A stretch of 64,000 nucleotides of DNA. Source: Opisthocomus hoazin (taxonomy: Eukaryota; Chordata; Aves; Opisthocomiformes; Opisthocomidae). The notes under the pieces are model-generated. The model saw only the letters and a list, made by a program, of their open reading frames with translations, had not been told where the DNA came from and did not search any database. The stretch spans positions 5,766,001-5,830,000 of the forward strand of contig NC_134440.1 of the NCBI RefSeq assembly GCF_030867145.1. Direction: 5' to 3'. This document shows, in pieces, positions 10,096 to 19,746 of the stretch. The number at the start of each line of letters is the position of its first letter. The first letter of the stretch is position 1. The translations under genes and the position numbers were made by a program.

Positions 10096-11840
10096 ATGGC
10101 GCAGCCACCACTGCGGCTCCCACCGCGCGGCCCTCGGGCCCCCCCGCCACCCCAACTCCTGCCCACCTCGCTGCTCCCCGCAACCTCCTACGCCCCAGCT
10201 CCAGGTAGGGACCGACCCCGAGCCCTGCAGCCCGGGGACGCTCTCGCGGCCAAGAGCGGAGGGGACCGCCGGCCATCGCTCCTGTCTCTCTCGCAGGCTC
10301 AGCCAACCTACGCCCACTGCCCGCGCCGGAGCAGCCCTTCCCCGCAGCCCGGGCACCCGCCGCGGGGGGGGCACCCGCGGCCCCCCAGCCACCACCGCCA
10401 GGTACGGCACCCGTCTCTGGTCCCATTGCCCAAAGCCTTGGGGCCAGCTCTCCCGCTTCCCCTCCCAGAAGCCGCTCTCCTCCCCGATCTGCAGCCCCGT
10501 CCCACCGGCACAGCAGCTCAGCCCGCGGGGACGCCGCGGCCACCAGCTCCCCACGCGCCTGGCACAGAGCCGGGGGCCGGCGGCGATGGGGGCCGGCTGG
10601 GCGGGTGCCCCTCCAGGCTCCCCCCGGCCCAGCGCGACTCCCTCTCACCCACACAGGGCTGCTGAGGGCTCCCTGCGGCTGCTGCTTCGACCCCTGGTTC
10701 TTCACATTCCAGCGGACCACCAGCCAGCTGCCTCCACCGGCCACCGCCACGCTGCAACCCACCAGCATCGCTCCTCTGCCGGCTGCTGCCCTGCGGGGCC
10801 CCGGCGGCTGCGGGGCCCCCCCGGCCTCGCCAGCCCCTCGGACCCCTCAGGGCCGCCCACACCACCGCGCACCTGGCAGAGATCCCAGGGCAGCGCTGGC
10901 CCCAGACCCCCTGCTCTGGCTGCTGCCCGGCCCCACCGACCAGCTCACGGTGGGGCACAACACCATCACGGGCACGGCCACCACCGCGGGGACACAGCCA
11001 GGCAGTGACATCGCCCCCAGCCCCTCTGCTGACGCCCCCCCCAGCCAAGACCATGCGGAGATGGAAGATGATGTGGAGGTGTCCGAGGAGGAGCTGATTC
11101 GGGAGGCCCTAAGGCTCTTTGGGTACTCCTCGGACACCCTGGGGGGCAGCCATGAGGGGCCTGGCAGTGTCCCCATGCCTGCGGGCAAAGGTGGAGAGGG
11201 GGGAGCGGTGGCCCCAGCACCACTGGAACTGCCGGTGTCCACCACCGACCAACCGGACGTCGAGGGGCAGCCGGCAGACGTCACCATGGCCGGCACGGCC
11301 ACCCCCACGGGGGCATCCCTGGGCAGCGACGTCCCCCCCAGCCCCTCTCCTGCGCCCCCAAACCAACACCTCGGGGACCTGGCTGACGACCTGCAGGTGT
11401 CCGAGGAGGAGCTCCTTAGAGAGGCCCTCAGGCTCTTGGGAGACTCCTCGGACACCGCGGGGCTCAGCCAGGACGGTGCCAGCAGCGTCCCCGTGCCTGG
11501 GGACCCTGCTGGCAGCGGCGCAGCCATCCCCCCCTGCGCCTGGCCCTCGCTCTCGCTGCTCGAGGAGCTGCTGAGCCCCGACTCCAGCGACCTGGAGGTG
11601 GCCAACGCCACGCGGGCCCTCGAGGAGTGGCTGGAGACGGGGCTGGAGCCCCAGGAGCCGTCGGGGGACGCGGGGGTGGACCTGCCAGCGGCCCAGGCTG
11701 CCGGGGCAGAGCAGCCAGGGAAGAAGGGCGGGAGCAGCCCCTTGCCAGAGCCCCCCAGCAAGCGCCGGGCTCCGACAGGCAGCCCGGGGGTGGCAGGGGG
11801 CATTAGCTCCAGGGCAGGGGGGAGGGAAGCAGTGGGGTAG
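10096..11840 (+). CDS. PRR22: PRR22-like proline-rich protein, copy 2, open throughout
   Basis: Model: exon 1 10096-10204, exon 2 10297-10401, exon 3 10657-11840, giving 1398 nt or 465 aa. Splice sites and phases are as in copy 1. Exon 2 reads CAG at 10332-10334 where copy 1 has TAG, so this is the copy likely to make protein. Exon 3 starts with the RAPCGCCFDPWFF core, followed by two acidic and amphipathic modules containing EEEL-REALRL and a third related block, then a basic KRRAPTG segment. One G is missing from the G run just before the ancestral stop, so the frame reads on for about a dozen residues (ISSRAGGREAVG) to TAG at 11838-11840. Identification as PRR22 rests on motif memory plus linkage to RFX2. 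No signal peptide or membrane segment is visible. The biochemical role is unknown to me. Confidence 0.7.
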
Positions 11841-11960
11841 TTGGGGGGTGTATTTTGTGGGTGGGAGGAATGTTAAAGTAGCTATGCAGTGGGGAGTATT
11901 TGGGGGGGGAGGGGGGTTAGAGTAGCTTTATGGGGCCTTTCCTCTTGTTTCTTTGTTTTC

Positions 11961-11966
11961 AATAAA
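11961..11966 (+). terminator. Poly(A) signal of PRR22-like copy 2
   Basis: AATAAA about 120 bp after the TAG at 11840, identical in context to 4650-4655. The next gene (LARP6-like) runs toward it on the other strand, with its own poly(A) signal some 680 bp away, so the two genes converge. Confidence 0.8.
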
Positions 11967-12431
11967 AGCTGTTTCTGAAATACAGCTGCGAGACTCTGTG
12001 GGAGTGGGAGGGAGCACTGGAGGCCCCGGGAAACGGCACCCAAGAGGTGCAAAAGCCCCGCTCAGCCCCAAACGGGAGCCGGCCAGCCCCGAAGGGCAGC
12101 CAGCCGCCCCCAGGCCCAGGCAGCGCCAGCGGGGCCGGCAATGGCAGGGGGGGACTCCCCCGTCCCCTTCCCCAGGGCAAGCAGCCCTGTGCCAGGGGAG
12201 CCAGGACAGACGGCTCCCAGCAGCCCGCACGGACACGGCCCCACGCAGAAAGCAGCACAAAGACAGAGCTTGGGGGGCCAGCGCGGGGATGCGCACACAC
12301 GACAACAAGGGCTGCAACGCCTTCGTCTGGAGCACAAGCAGCGTCCCCTCCAGCAGGGACCGGGCTCGCTGCAGAGCCCTGCAAAGCCTCAGGACAAGCA
12401 CGCCCTTCCTCGCCTCCCACCGCACTCAGCT

Positions 12432-12646
12432 CTAGAGCCCGGCTTTGCTTCACTGCCACAGCTAAATAATCCCAAATCATATCACGAATGGTAGTGGAGG
12501 GAGGTGCAGGCCAGGCAGGGACCCTCCTCTCCTTTTCTGGCTGCACCTTGGGCAGCTGCAACACAAGGAAGGAGCAAAAAATACTAATTAAAAAAAAAAA
12601 AAAAATCACTGCACCAGTCAGAAAGTGCCTGCAAACTTCATTTCTT
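12432..12646. other. Unique junction stretch between duplication and LARP6-like gene
   Basis: Unique sequence beginning exactly where similarity to copy 1 ends. It holds an A-rich tract near 12584-12605 and otherwise nothing I recognise. It separates the convergent 3' ends of PRR22-like copy 2 and the LARP6-like gene. Confidence 0.5.
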
Positions 12647-12652
12647 TTTATT
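12647..12652 (-). terminator. Poly(A) signal of LARP6-like gene
   Basis: TTTATT on the plus strand is AATAAA on the minus strand, about 415 bp past the stop codon at 13066. It would give a short 3' UTR of roughly 420-440 nt. Confidence 0.7.
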
Positions 12653-13065
12653 GCCCATTTCCCTTTCGGGCTCCACAGGTCGGGGCCAAGGCAGCCATCG
12701 GCGCCTTTGGGAAGCGGCCTCTCCTCGCCGGCTCTGGCTTGCAGAAGGGGCAGGGGGAGGTCCCCGTCGGGGCAGTCCCCCAGCGCCGTGGGTCGCGGGC
12801 TGAGCCCCTTCCTCAGGGCAGGCGACGCTGGAGCCGCTCTGGGCCCCGGGCAGGCGCAGACCCCTTCTCGGCAGCACTGCTGCTCTGCGCCTCGCCTCGC
12901 ATGCTGACCTGCCCCGAGCATCGTCCTTTTCCCAAAACTCCCATCCCTGGGAGCAGCTGCACCGCCTCTGCCCACAGCTCTCGGGGCCACAGACAGTGAT
13001 TCTGCTGAAGGGAAGGAGGAAAAGAGAAGAAAAGAAAAATCCCCCCACCCAAACATAAAGGAGCC

Positions 13066-15289
13066 TCAGTGCCAGAGGACGAGCTCTCCCCTGCCGAAGC
13101 TGCTGCAGAAGCCCTTGGTGCCGTCAGGGCCATGGGGCAGGCGAAGCACCCCATCCCGCAGGCCAAGGGGCTCAGGCACCGGCTTCGCTGCTGCGGGATT
13201 ACCGGGAGAAGGTTTGGCAGCTGGAGAGGGGCTTCTGCTCCAGGGCACCCAGGCACCCGCCCCGCTCCCCCAGGCGCAGAGGGTCTCGGTGCTGGAGCAG
13301 AAGCCGGAGCAGCTGCCGATGCTCAAGCGTGTCCCGAGCGGAGGGAAGACTTTGCTGGTGAGGAGCGATCCAGTGAAGGTGTTGAAGTCGATGGGCTCGA
13401 AGTCGCTGCTGGGCCAGGCAGGTGCCGAGGGCTCCTTGTTCAGGAACAGGCACGGAGATGCCGGGGCACCCTCCGACTCCAGGGAGCTGCAGAGCAGGGA
13501 GTCCCCGATGCTGTAGGGGAGGGTCGCGGCTGCCGCCGGTGCCTTCCAACCCCGCGGCTCCACCAGCTCCTCCACCGCCTCCCTCTCAGCCCCCGATTTC
13601 TTCCGGGAGCCCTTCCCGCAGAACCGGACCACCCGGATGCTCTCGCCACCTGGACAGCTCTGCCGGCCGAGGTCCTCAAAAGCTCTGCGGGCACTCTCCA
13701 GGCTCTCGTACTCCACCAGCGCGCAGCACTTGCTCAGCAGCTCAGGGAAGCGCGACGCGTATTTCTGCACATCCGAGGGCAGCTTGCGACCCGGCCTCAG
13801 GATGCGGATGGAGGCGATGGCGCCGAAGGGGCTGAACATCCTCGTGATGGTCTCAAGGAAGTTCTTCTGAAGCAGCGGCAGCACGCCCTGCTCCTGGGGC
13901 AGCAGCTCCCAGGCCAGCAGCAGTTTGCTGGGGGGGATGCTCAGCAGGGACTCAGGCACGGGGACCCGTCTCCTCACTTTGGTGCCCTCCTCATTCACCT
14001 CCAGCAGCTCTGAGAACTGCAGGGCGTAGAGCGTGAGCCGCCAGTCACGCGTCAGGTATTTCACCTGCGGGAGAGAGGGGCCACTATGTCCCCATGAGTC
14101 TCCCCAGGCAGGGACCACCCTAAACCTGGCATCCAGGCAGGCTGCAGCCCCAGCAGCCTGAAGTCAGGGCAAGGCAATCCCCCCCCTTCCACCTGAGGAT
14201 CTTCAGGGTTTGCAGGAGAAGGTCCCCAGAGCCCCCTGGACCGTGGCAACAAGATACAGCTTGCCCATACATCACACCGCCAGCGCTTCCCTGTGGCTTT
14301 TTGGATGAGGAATGACCTCTCCAAAAGCAGCCCAGGGGAACATGGGCAGAAGAGGTGAACCCAGCCCTGGGGATGCTTTGAGGACTGTTCACCCCTTCCC
14401 CAGCCACCCTCCCGGGCAGGAGAACTGTTGCAGCACGCTGAAGGCAAAGGGCAGAGCCAACCAGTGCTTTGCCAGGACACAGAGAGCCTGAGAAGAGCCT
14501 GGATCTCCCCATAAACCCCACCAGAAACAGCCAGAGCACACCCAGACACCCAGACATCCTTCACACAAAGGTCACTTCCCACCCAGCTGGCCGGCGCCAC
14601 GGGCTGCTCACCTTCTTGAAGGACGTCAGCAGTTTGATGCTGACAAAGCCCATCTTGTTCTTCTGGACATGTTTCAGGAGGAAAGCATCCTTTGCCAGAT
14701 TCTCATCAGAGAGATAGAACTCCACCTGGGACACGATCCTCCGGACGAGCTGCGGGTCAGGGCTGGAGCAGTTGGAGTCCAACACATCGGTCCCCAAAGC
14801 ATTGCTCACATCACAGAAGCTCCTGGCAGAGCAGGAGGGACACAGGCGTGAGTTGGTGGCCTTCTGGACGTGCAGCACTGCCTGGTCCCTGCCCCAATGC
14901 TGCAGATAGCAGAGACACCGGAGTGACGCAGGGCCATCAGCTTTGCCCTGGTCACACGGGAGCAACGCCAGCCTGCACGCCGCAAGCCTCCCTGTGCCGG
15001 GACCACCAGTGCCAGACCATGGAGCTGAACCCATCCCAGACATGGGACACATTCACTTGGGGACAAACAGCAGGTAAGAGCTGGGCTGAGACCCCACGCC
15101 CATCCCAACGGCCGCATACCCGTTGAAGCTCTTGAAGAAGTCCTCCTGGCTGAGCAGGGCAGGTGAGCGGCTCGGCGGTGAAAGGAGATGCAGTGCTGGG
15201 AAGGAATTTCTTTGCACGGGCAGAAGGGTGCTGCAGCTGGGCTGGGAACTGAGCCCCAAGGCCACCCCAGAGCTACGTGATGACATCAT
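13066..15289 (-). CDS. LARP6L: La-related protein 6-like RNA-binding protein (LARP6 paralogue)
   Basis: Three coding exons: 15120-15289, 14612-14822 and 13066-14064, all GT-AG and phase-consistent, total 1380 nt (459 aa). The La motif spans about residues 78-155 (VEFYLSDENLAKDAFLLKHV, then SIKLLTSFKK and TRDWR). An RRM-like domain follows at about 160-270 (FSPFGAIASIRILRPGRKLP and a CALVEYE strand), then a Ser/Pro-rich stretch, and near the C-terminus GVLRLPHGPDGTKGF, the conserved LARP6 end motif. LARP6 proteins bind stem-loop RNAs, notably collagen mRNAs; that this paralogue does so is inference. The N-terminal 57 residues do not resemble the acidic N-terminus of LARP6. The ATG pair at 15284-15289 is chosen because it keeps frame and phase; an upstream ATG at 15349 or a further 5' exon cannot be excluded. 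The symbol means LARP6-like. Confidence 0.88.
14065..14611 (-). other. LARP6-like intron 2
   Basis: GT-AG intron of 547 bp between the exon that ends in TSFKK and the exon that starts with VKYLTRDW. It interrupts the La motif. No repeat or other feature is seen inside. Confidence 0.85.
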
Positions 15290-17650
15290 CCTTCCTTCAT
15301 CTGGGACATTACACGGGAGAAGGACAGTGCTGGGACGCTTCCCGCCCACCGCCAGCCCCAGGGCAGAGCCCTGCTCCAGGCTGCAGCCCCCAGCCCAGGG
15401 ATGGGGGAGCAGAGGCAGCCCCTTGCCATGCCCTTACCTGCTTGGCAGCGCTGGGAAGAGTAGAAAATTCTTGCACTACATCCCAGAGACCTGCAGGCAC
15501 CAGGCTCCAACCCTGCCCACCTCCACACAAAGGCTCTTAAAAGACAAAGAGAAAATAAAGGAAAAGAAAGAAAGAAAAAGCCCTTTAGAGCAGCTAGGCT
15601 GCTGGTTTATAAGAGCAGCCGCCCCACCAGATCCCCGGTGGGCGGTTCTGGACTCACCAGGCCCCAGGTGAAAGCTCTTTGCAGGTTAAATGGCCCCAGC
15701 TGAGCCCCGGGAGCAGCCCGGTGATGGCTGAGCTGGGGTGGGAAGAGCAGGAGCAGAGGTACCGGTACCCCAAGGCACCCAGCGGAGCAGTGAACGCTGT
15801 CGTGAGGCATCCCGGTCCGTGCCTCAGTTTCTCTGTCTTGCACAGGCACACAGTAACAGTCACGGGGAGGTGGAGGTTCAGTCCCGGGCACTGTTTGGGC
15901 TCCTGGTGCTGCCAGAGTGACAGAGAAAGGTCCTTCTTCCTGCAGAAATACCCCCAACCCCAATGAAAGGCAGCAGAAGAACACCAAGAACAGGGGAAGC
16001 CCAGGGCAGGGCACGGGCCGCCTGGGAGGGGGAGACGCAGGGGGCAGGACGGCCCATCGCTTCGGTAGGAGATGGGGAAGGAGGTTGGGGATGAAACTCA
16101 TCTCTGCTGCCCGAGCCCCACCTTGGGCAGCAGCAGGAGGGCAACACGGAGGTGGGGACACGGCTGTCAGAGTGAGCCCGACCCGCCTGACCCTCAGCCT
16201 GTCTGTCCCAGCACCGGGTTTAGCTGACCCGGTGCCGCAAGGACTGGCCAAGGGCTGGTCACGCGTCCACCCCTCTCAGAACAACCTGGCTGTCACCAGA
16301 CCGGTAGCGTCTCGGCGCCGGGCCCTGGCTGCAGCTCTGCGGGCAGCTGTGCAGCCTCCCCTGCCCACACGCCTTGTCCCAGCCACGCCGGGCTGCTCCC
16401 GCGAATCCCCGGGCTGTGCCGCGCTGCCCGGCTGGAAGCTCATCCTTCTGGGACGAGTCACGGGGACTGGCGATGCCGAAACGCTGCTGGGATGTCAAGT
16501 CCCCTGGCTTCCCTGGGGTTGGTGCACTTGGCGTCACCCTCCGTGCCACCTCCGTCTCCCCTGCCACCACCTCCCGGCTTTCTCTGCTGGGTGGGAGCTG
16601 CGTGATGGTGAGATGGTGGGAGGGGAAGTCCTGGGGGGAGAGAGGTGGCCAAGAGCCCCCCCGCAAGGGGAGGTGGGAACAGCCGTGGTCCCTGCTGGGT
16701 GGTGGCACTTGGTGGCAGGTGACAGCGATGACACATCTCACCTGAATTTGCGACAGGAGGCAGATCCACCACCAGTCAGGGCAGGGCAGGGCTTGAACTG
16801 CCCCCCAACCCTCCCACCCAAGTTGTCTCCCAACTGGGAGGACGCGTGCCAAGGCTGCGGCAAACCACCCTCTGCCCGCAGCCCGGCTTCCCCTGCCCTC
16901 CGTGGGGGTCCCGCGCCCGAGCCCGCAGCTCCCAGCCCAGCCCCGCAGCGATGCTCGCGCCGACGTCTCCGCAGGGATTTGCCCATCTCGGAGGGGCGAC
17001 GGAGCCAGCAGCAAGCCGAAGCCGGGCCGCGTGTGCGTTTTAACAGGAGCTTTTTGAGCTGTGCTTTGCTTTCCACTTTGCAGGCAGGTGCTGCTCAGCT
17101 CCCCGGGGAGCCAGGGGGAAGCCACCCCCTTGTTCCAGCCCTGAGACTCCGCATCCGAAGGAGGAGGCTCCGGCCGGTCCAGCCATCCCCGCGAGGCTGG
17201 GTGTAATCCAGAGGGAGAGTGAAGCGAGCCAGAAGGATGCAGAAGGAAAGAGGCCGAGGCTAAACCTTCCCCTTCCCAAGGGGTCAGAGCAGGAATCACG
17301 TCACTCGTCACGTCGCTGTCTCGCTGCTCCCGTCCTCCACAATTAGTCTGGAAGCATAATTAGAAAATGCTTCTTGCGGCCTTGTGCGTAGGAGCAGCCT
17401 GATCTCTCAGCGTCTTCTCCCCTCCGTGAGCTCCGGTGTGACGGGCAGATCACCCCTACCACCCGGCTGCTGGTCCCTGGTGAACCTGCCTCCCTGCAGA
17501 CGCCGCATCCCTGACCAAAATCGCTTTAATTAAGACTGCACTGGGCAGGTCCTGCATCTCCTCCTGACGCTGCAAGGCTGCAGCATCTCCCTGACATCTC
17601 TTTTCAGTGATTAAACAAGAAAAGGGACCATGACAACTATGGTACAGGCC
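15290..17650. other. Intergenic region between LARP6-like 5' end and RFX2 3' end
   Basis: GC-rich up to about 17.3 kb, then more AT-rich. It probably holds the LARP6-like promoter and perhaps a non-coding exon. Two long overlapping open frames on opposite strands (about 15.9-17.3 kb) have low-complexity, Arg/Pro/Gly-rich translations and are explained by base composition. I see no supported gene. Confidence 0.5.
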
Positions 17651-17667
17651 TGAGCATTTGATATATG

Positions 17668-17673
17668 TTTATT
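17668..17673 (-). terminator. RFX2: Candidate distal poly(A) signal of RFX2
   Basis: AATAAA on the minus strand, about 1.96 kb past the RFX2 stop, in an AT-rich context. It is one of several candidates; 18289-18294 is the more proximal alternative. Confidence 0.35.
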
Positions 17674-18288
17674 GCTATTCAGGTGTAGCTGGGAATTTTG
17701 TGCATATTGGGTTTAGGTGGTTATCCAGACTCCTTGCACAGTGCTGCACAGCTCCAGAGCATCTCGTCTGCACGTCCGTGGCAAGCAGAAGGTGGCTGGG
17801 TTGGGTGGGTAGCGGCTGCAAAGCAGAGCAATGAACCAGCTGAAGTTAATACCACACTCGGTGGGAGCAGGGGAGTTAAAGCCTTGGTTGCTCAGTTTTT
17901 TTTTAGACCATTTGATCTCATCAGCAGGATCTGAAGTGCAGACTCTGACCCAGGGAATGTTCAGTGTCGTTATTTACAAATAAATCCAGCGTTCTCACTT
18001 GTCTCCTGCTACTTCGATAAGAGACGTTTACAGACAAACATCACCCTAACAGACAACAGCACGGGACAGTAAGAGGGAAAGATCTGCCACTACACACACT
18101 TTCTTTTTACTTTCCATTAGAATATTTTTTGAAATGTCACAGCTACCTCAGTAGCATTTGGAATGAGTAAATAATGTATTTGGATAGAGTATACTCTGAT
18201 GCAAATGTACACGAGACCCCTGGAAAAGCTCACATCAAATACTGCATCATTAAAAATAATAATAATAAAAGCTATTTATGACACGGCC

Positions 18289-18294
18289 TTTATT
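18289..18294 (-). terminator. RFX2: Candidate poly(A) signal of RFX2
   Basis: AATAAA on the minus strand, about 1.34 kb past the RFX2 stop, where GC-rich sequence gives way to AT-rich sequence. A further AATAAA at 18582-18587 would shorten the 3' UTR by about 300 nt. I cannot tell from sequence which is used. Confidence 0.45.
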
Positions 18295-19636
18295 CACAGA
18301 AAGATTTGCCCTGGGGATCTGTTTCTGCAGTTTGACTTGATGACAGACTCCCCCCCTCCTCTGCCCTGTAGTCCACGTCAGCCCAGACCCCACAGGACAC
18401 GGAAAGAGGGAATAAAACCCCGCCGTGGGCAGAAGCTCCCCCAGCTCAGCCCCACGGGAGCCACCACCGCAACGATGCCGCAGGAGAAGGCGAAGCAATA
18501 CAGCAAGGGGAAACGCCACTGTAGAGCTGAGCATACCGGGGGCCCAGGAGAGCCCCTCGCTGCTACGTGGGGACGGGCTGGTTTATTTTATCAGAGTCCG
18601 AGCAACAGGCACTGCCGCGCCGGCTCGCCCAGAGCCCGGGGAAGTGGGCAGCCGGCCCACCCTAAGGCACTGCAGTCACACACCCTCGCCCACGCTCCGG
18701 GTGCAGCCCCACGGGCAGCTGCATCTGACTTTCAACGCTTTAGCAGGACGTCAAGCGAGAATTTTACAAAACCCAGGACGCAGGACCAGTTCCTCTCTGC
18801 CCGGGTACCCTGGCGAGGATGGAGATCGCCCGCAGGCATCAGAGCGCAGGGGGCAACGAACACGCTTTGCGACCAGCTGCCGCTTCCTCAGAGTCCTTTG
18901 GTATCTTGAGTCGGCCCGACAGTGTCCCAGGAGCACTCGTGGATCAGCAGTGAGAAAACCCAGCTGGGGAGACACGGGAGCAGGTGGGAACTCACGTCCC
19001 GTAGTCCCAGAGCATGCCCGTGTCAGTCCCAGAGCGTGCCCGTGCACCACTGCGCCGGGACCGGACGGATGTGCAGCCTGGAGCCCTCTCCCCAGGCGGG
19101 TACAGGAGAGACAAACTGTCCTGCGCTCCCCGGCACGAATGATTTGGCAAAGTCAGAGCCAGGACAGCTTGTCTTGAAAGGCTGGAGGAGAAGGGTCACG
19201 TAATTTTCCTTCTTCTTGGGCACTGATTGGTTCAAGTTTGTATCACAGTGAAGTCTGAGAAGTGGGGAAGAAACCCAAACCACCTTCCCTGAAAGAGAAA
19301 GCCTCACTAGCCCATCTCATTCAGGCTGGAGAGGACAGCCTCTCCTAGCCAGGCACGTCTGATCCGCTGCTGACCACGGAGGCTTCCATCGCTCGGTAGC
19401 AGGCGTTGGACCTTCGCCCTCCAGCCAGCAGTCATGCTGGAGGAAAGCAGGCGGGCAAACCAGCCCTGTGCCACCGCCCGCCCGGGCTCACCCCCGGCGC
19501 CCATCCTCACACACAGGTAAACATAAAGAGAAACTACGAGGCACTAATAACTCAGATACGGGGAGACTCAGGCTTGCGACCGTCAAACCTGGCTCTGGAG
19601 GTCTTCGTCCAGCCGGAGAAAAGCCGAGTCCCCGTT
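18295..19636 (-). other. RFX2: Probable RFX2 3' UTR
   Basis: GC-rich sequence directly after the RFX2 stop codon, up to the candidate poly(A) signal. Open frames on the plus strand here are antisense, of low complexity and not supported as genes. No repeat is recognised. Confidence 0.5.
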
Positions 19637-19746
19637 TCAGATCTCCTGCAGCGAGTGGCCGGGGTCACTGCGTTCCCGCTTCACCAGCGGCTCCCCCATG
19701 CTCCGGGCATCCGTGTCCACCTCGCTGCCCAGGTCACTAATGTCAT
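19637..19746 (-). CDS. RFX2: RFX2 coding exon 17, C-terminus and stop (aa 691-726)
   Basis: Encodes [37 protein letters not shown] and TGA at 19637-19639. The acidic segment followed by VKRERSDP is the typical RFX2 end. Acceptor TTGCAG. Confidence 0.95.

Larger units (their letters stand above)
7313..12431. repeat. Tandem segmental duplication, copy 2
   Basis: Direct repeat of 1-5120 in the same orientation. Differences are unevenly spread: I see none between about 660 and 2050 or between 2160 and 2800 (copy 1 coordinates), but roughly thirty between 2800 and 5120. The right border is at 12431, where the sequence changes from the shared text to a unique stretch leading to the LARP6-like gene. 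The left border could lie anywhere from 5121 to 7313, since the start of copy 1 is not visible. Confidence 0.95.

Noticed and set aside
11959-13056. A 365-codon minus-strand open frame
   Set aside because: It runs through the LARP6-like poly(A) signal and 3' UTR into the duplicated flank, so it spans unrelated sequence. Its translation is low-complexity and the mirrored frame in copy 1 is much shorter.
13069-14013. A 314-codon plus-strand open frame
   Set aside because: Antisense to the LARP6-like exon 3, whose own translation is clearly a LARP6-family RRM region.
15917-17311. Long overlapping open frames on both strands (429 codons plus, 350 codons minus)
   Set aside because: The sequence is GC-rich, which makes stop codons rare in all frames. 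The translations are low-complexity with no family resemblance and no splice or poly(A) context.
18199-19177. Plus-strand open frames of 236-250 codons in the RFX2 3' region
   Set aside because: They lie in the probable RFX2 3' UTR, show no family resemblance and are explained by GC-rich composition.
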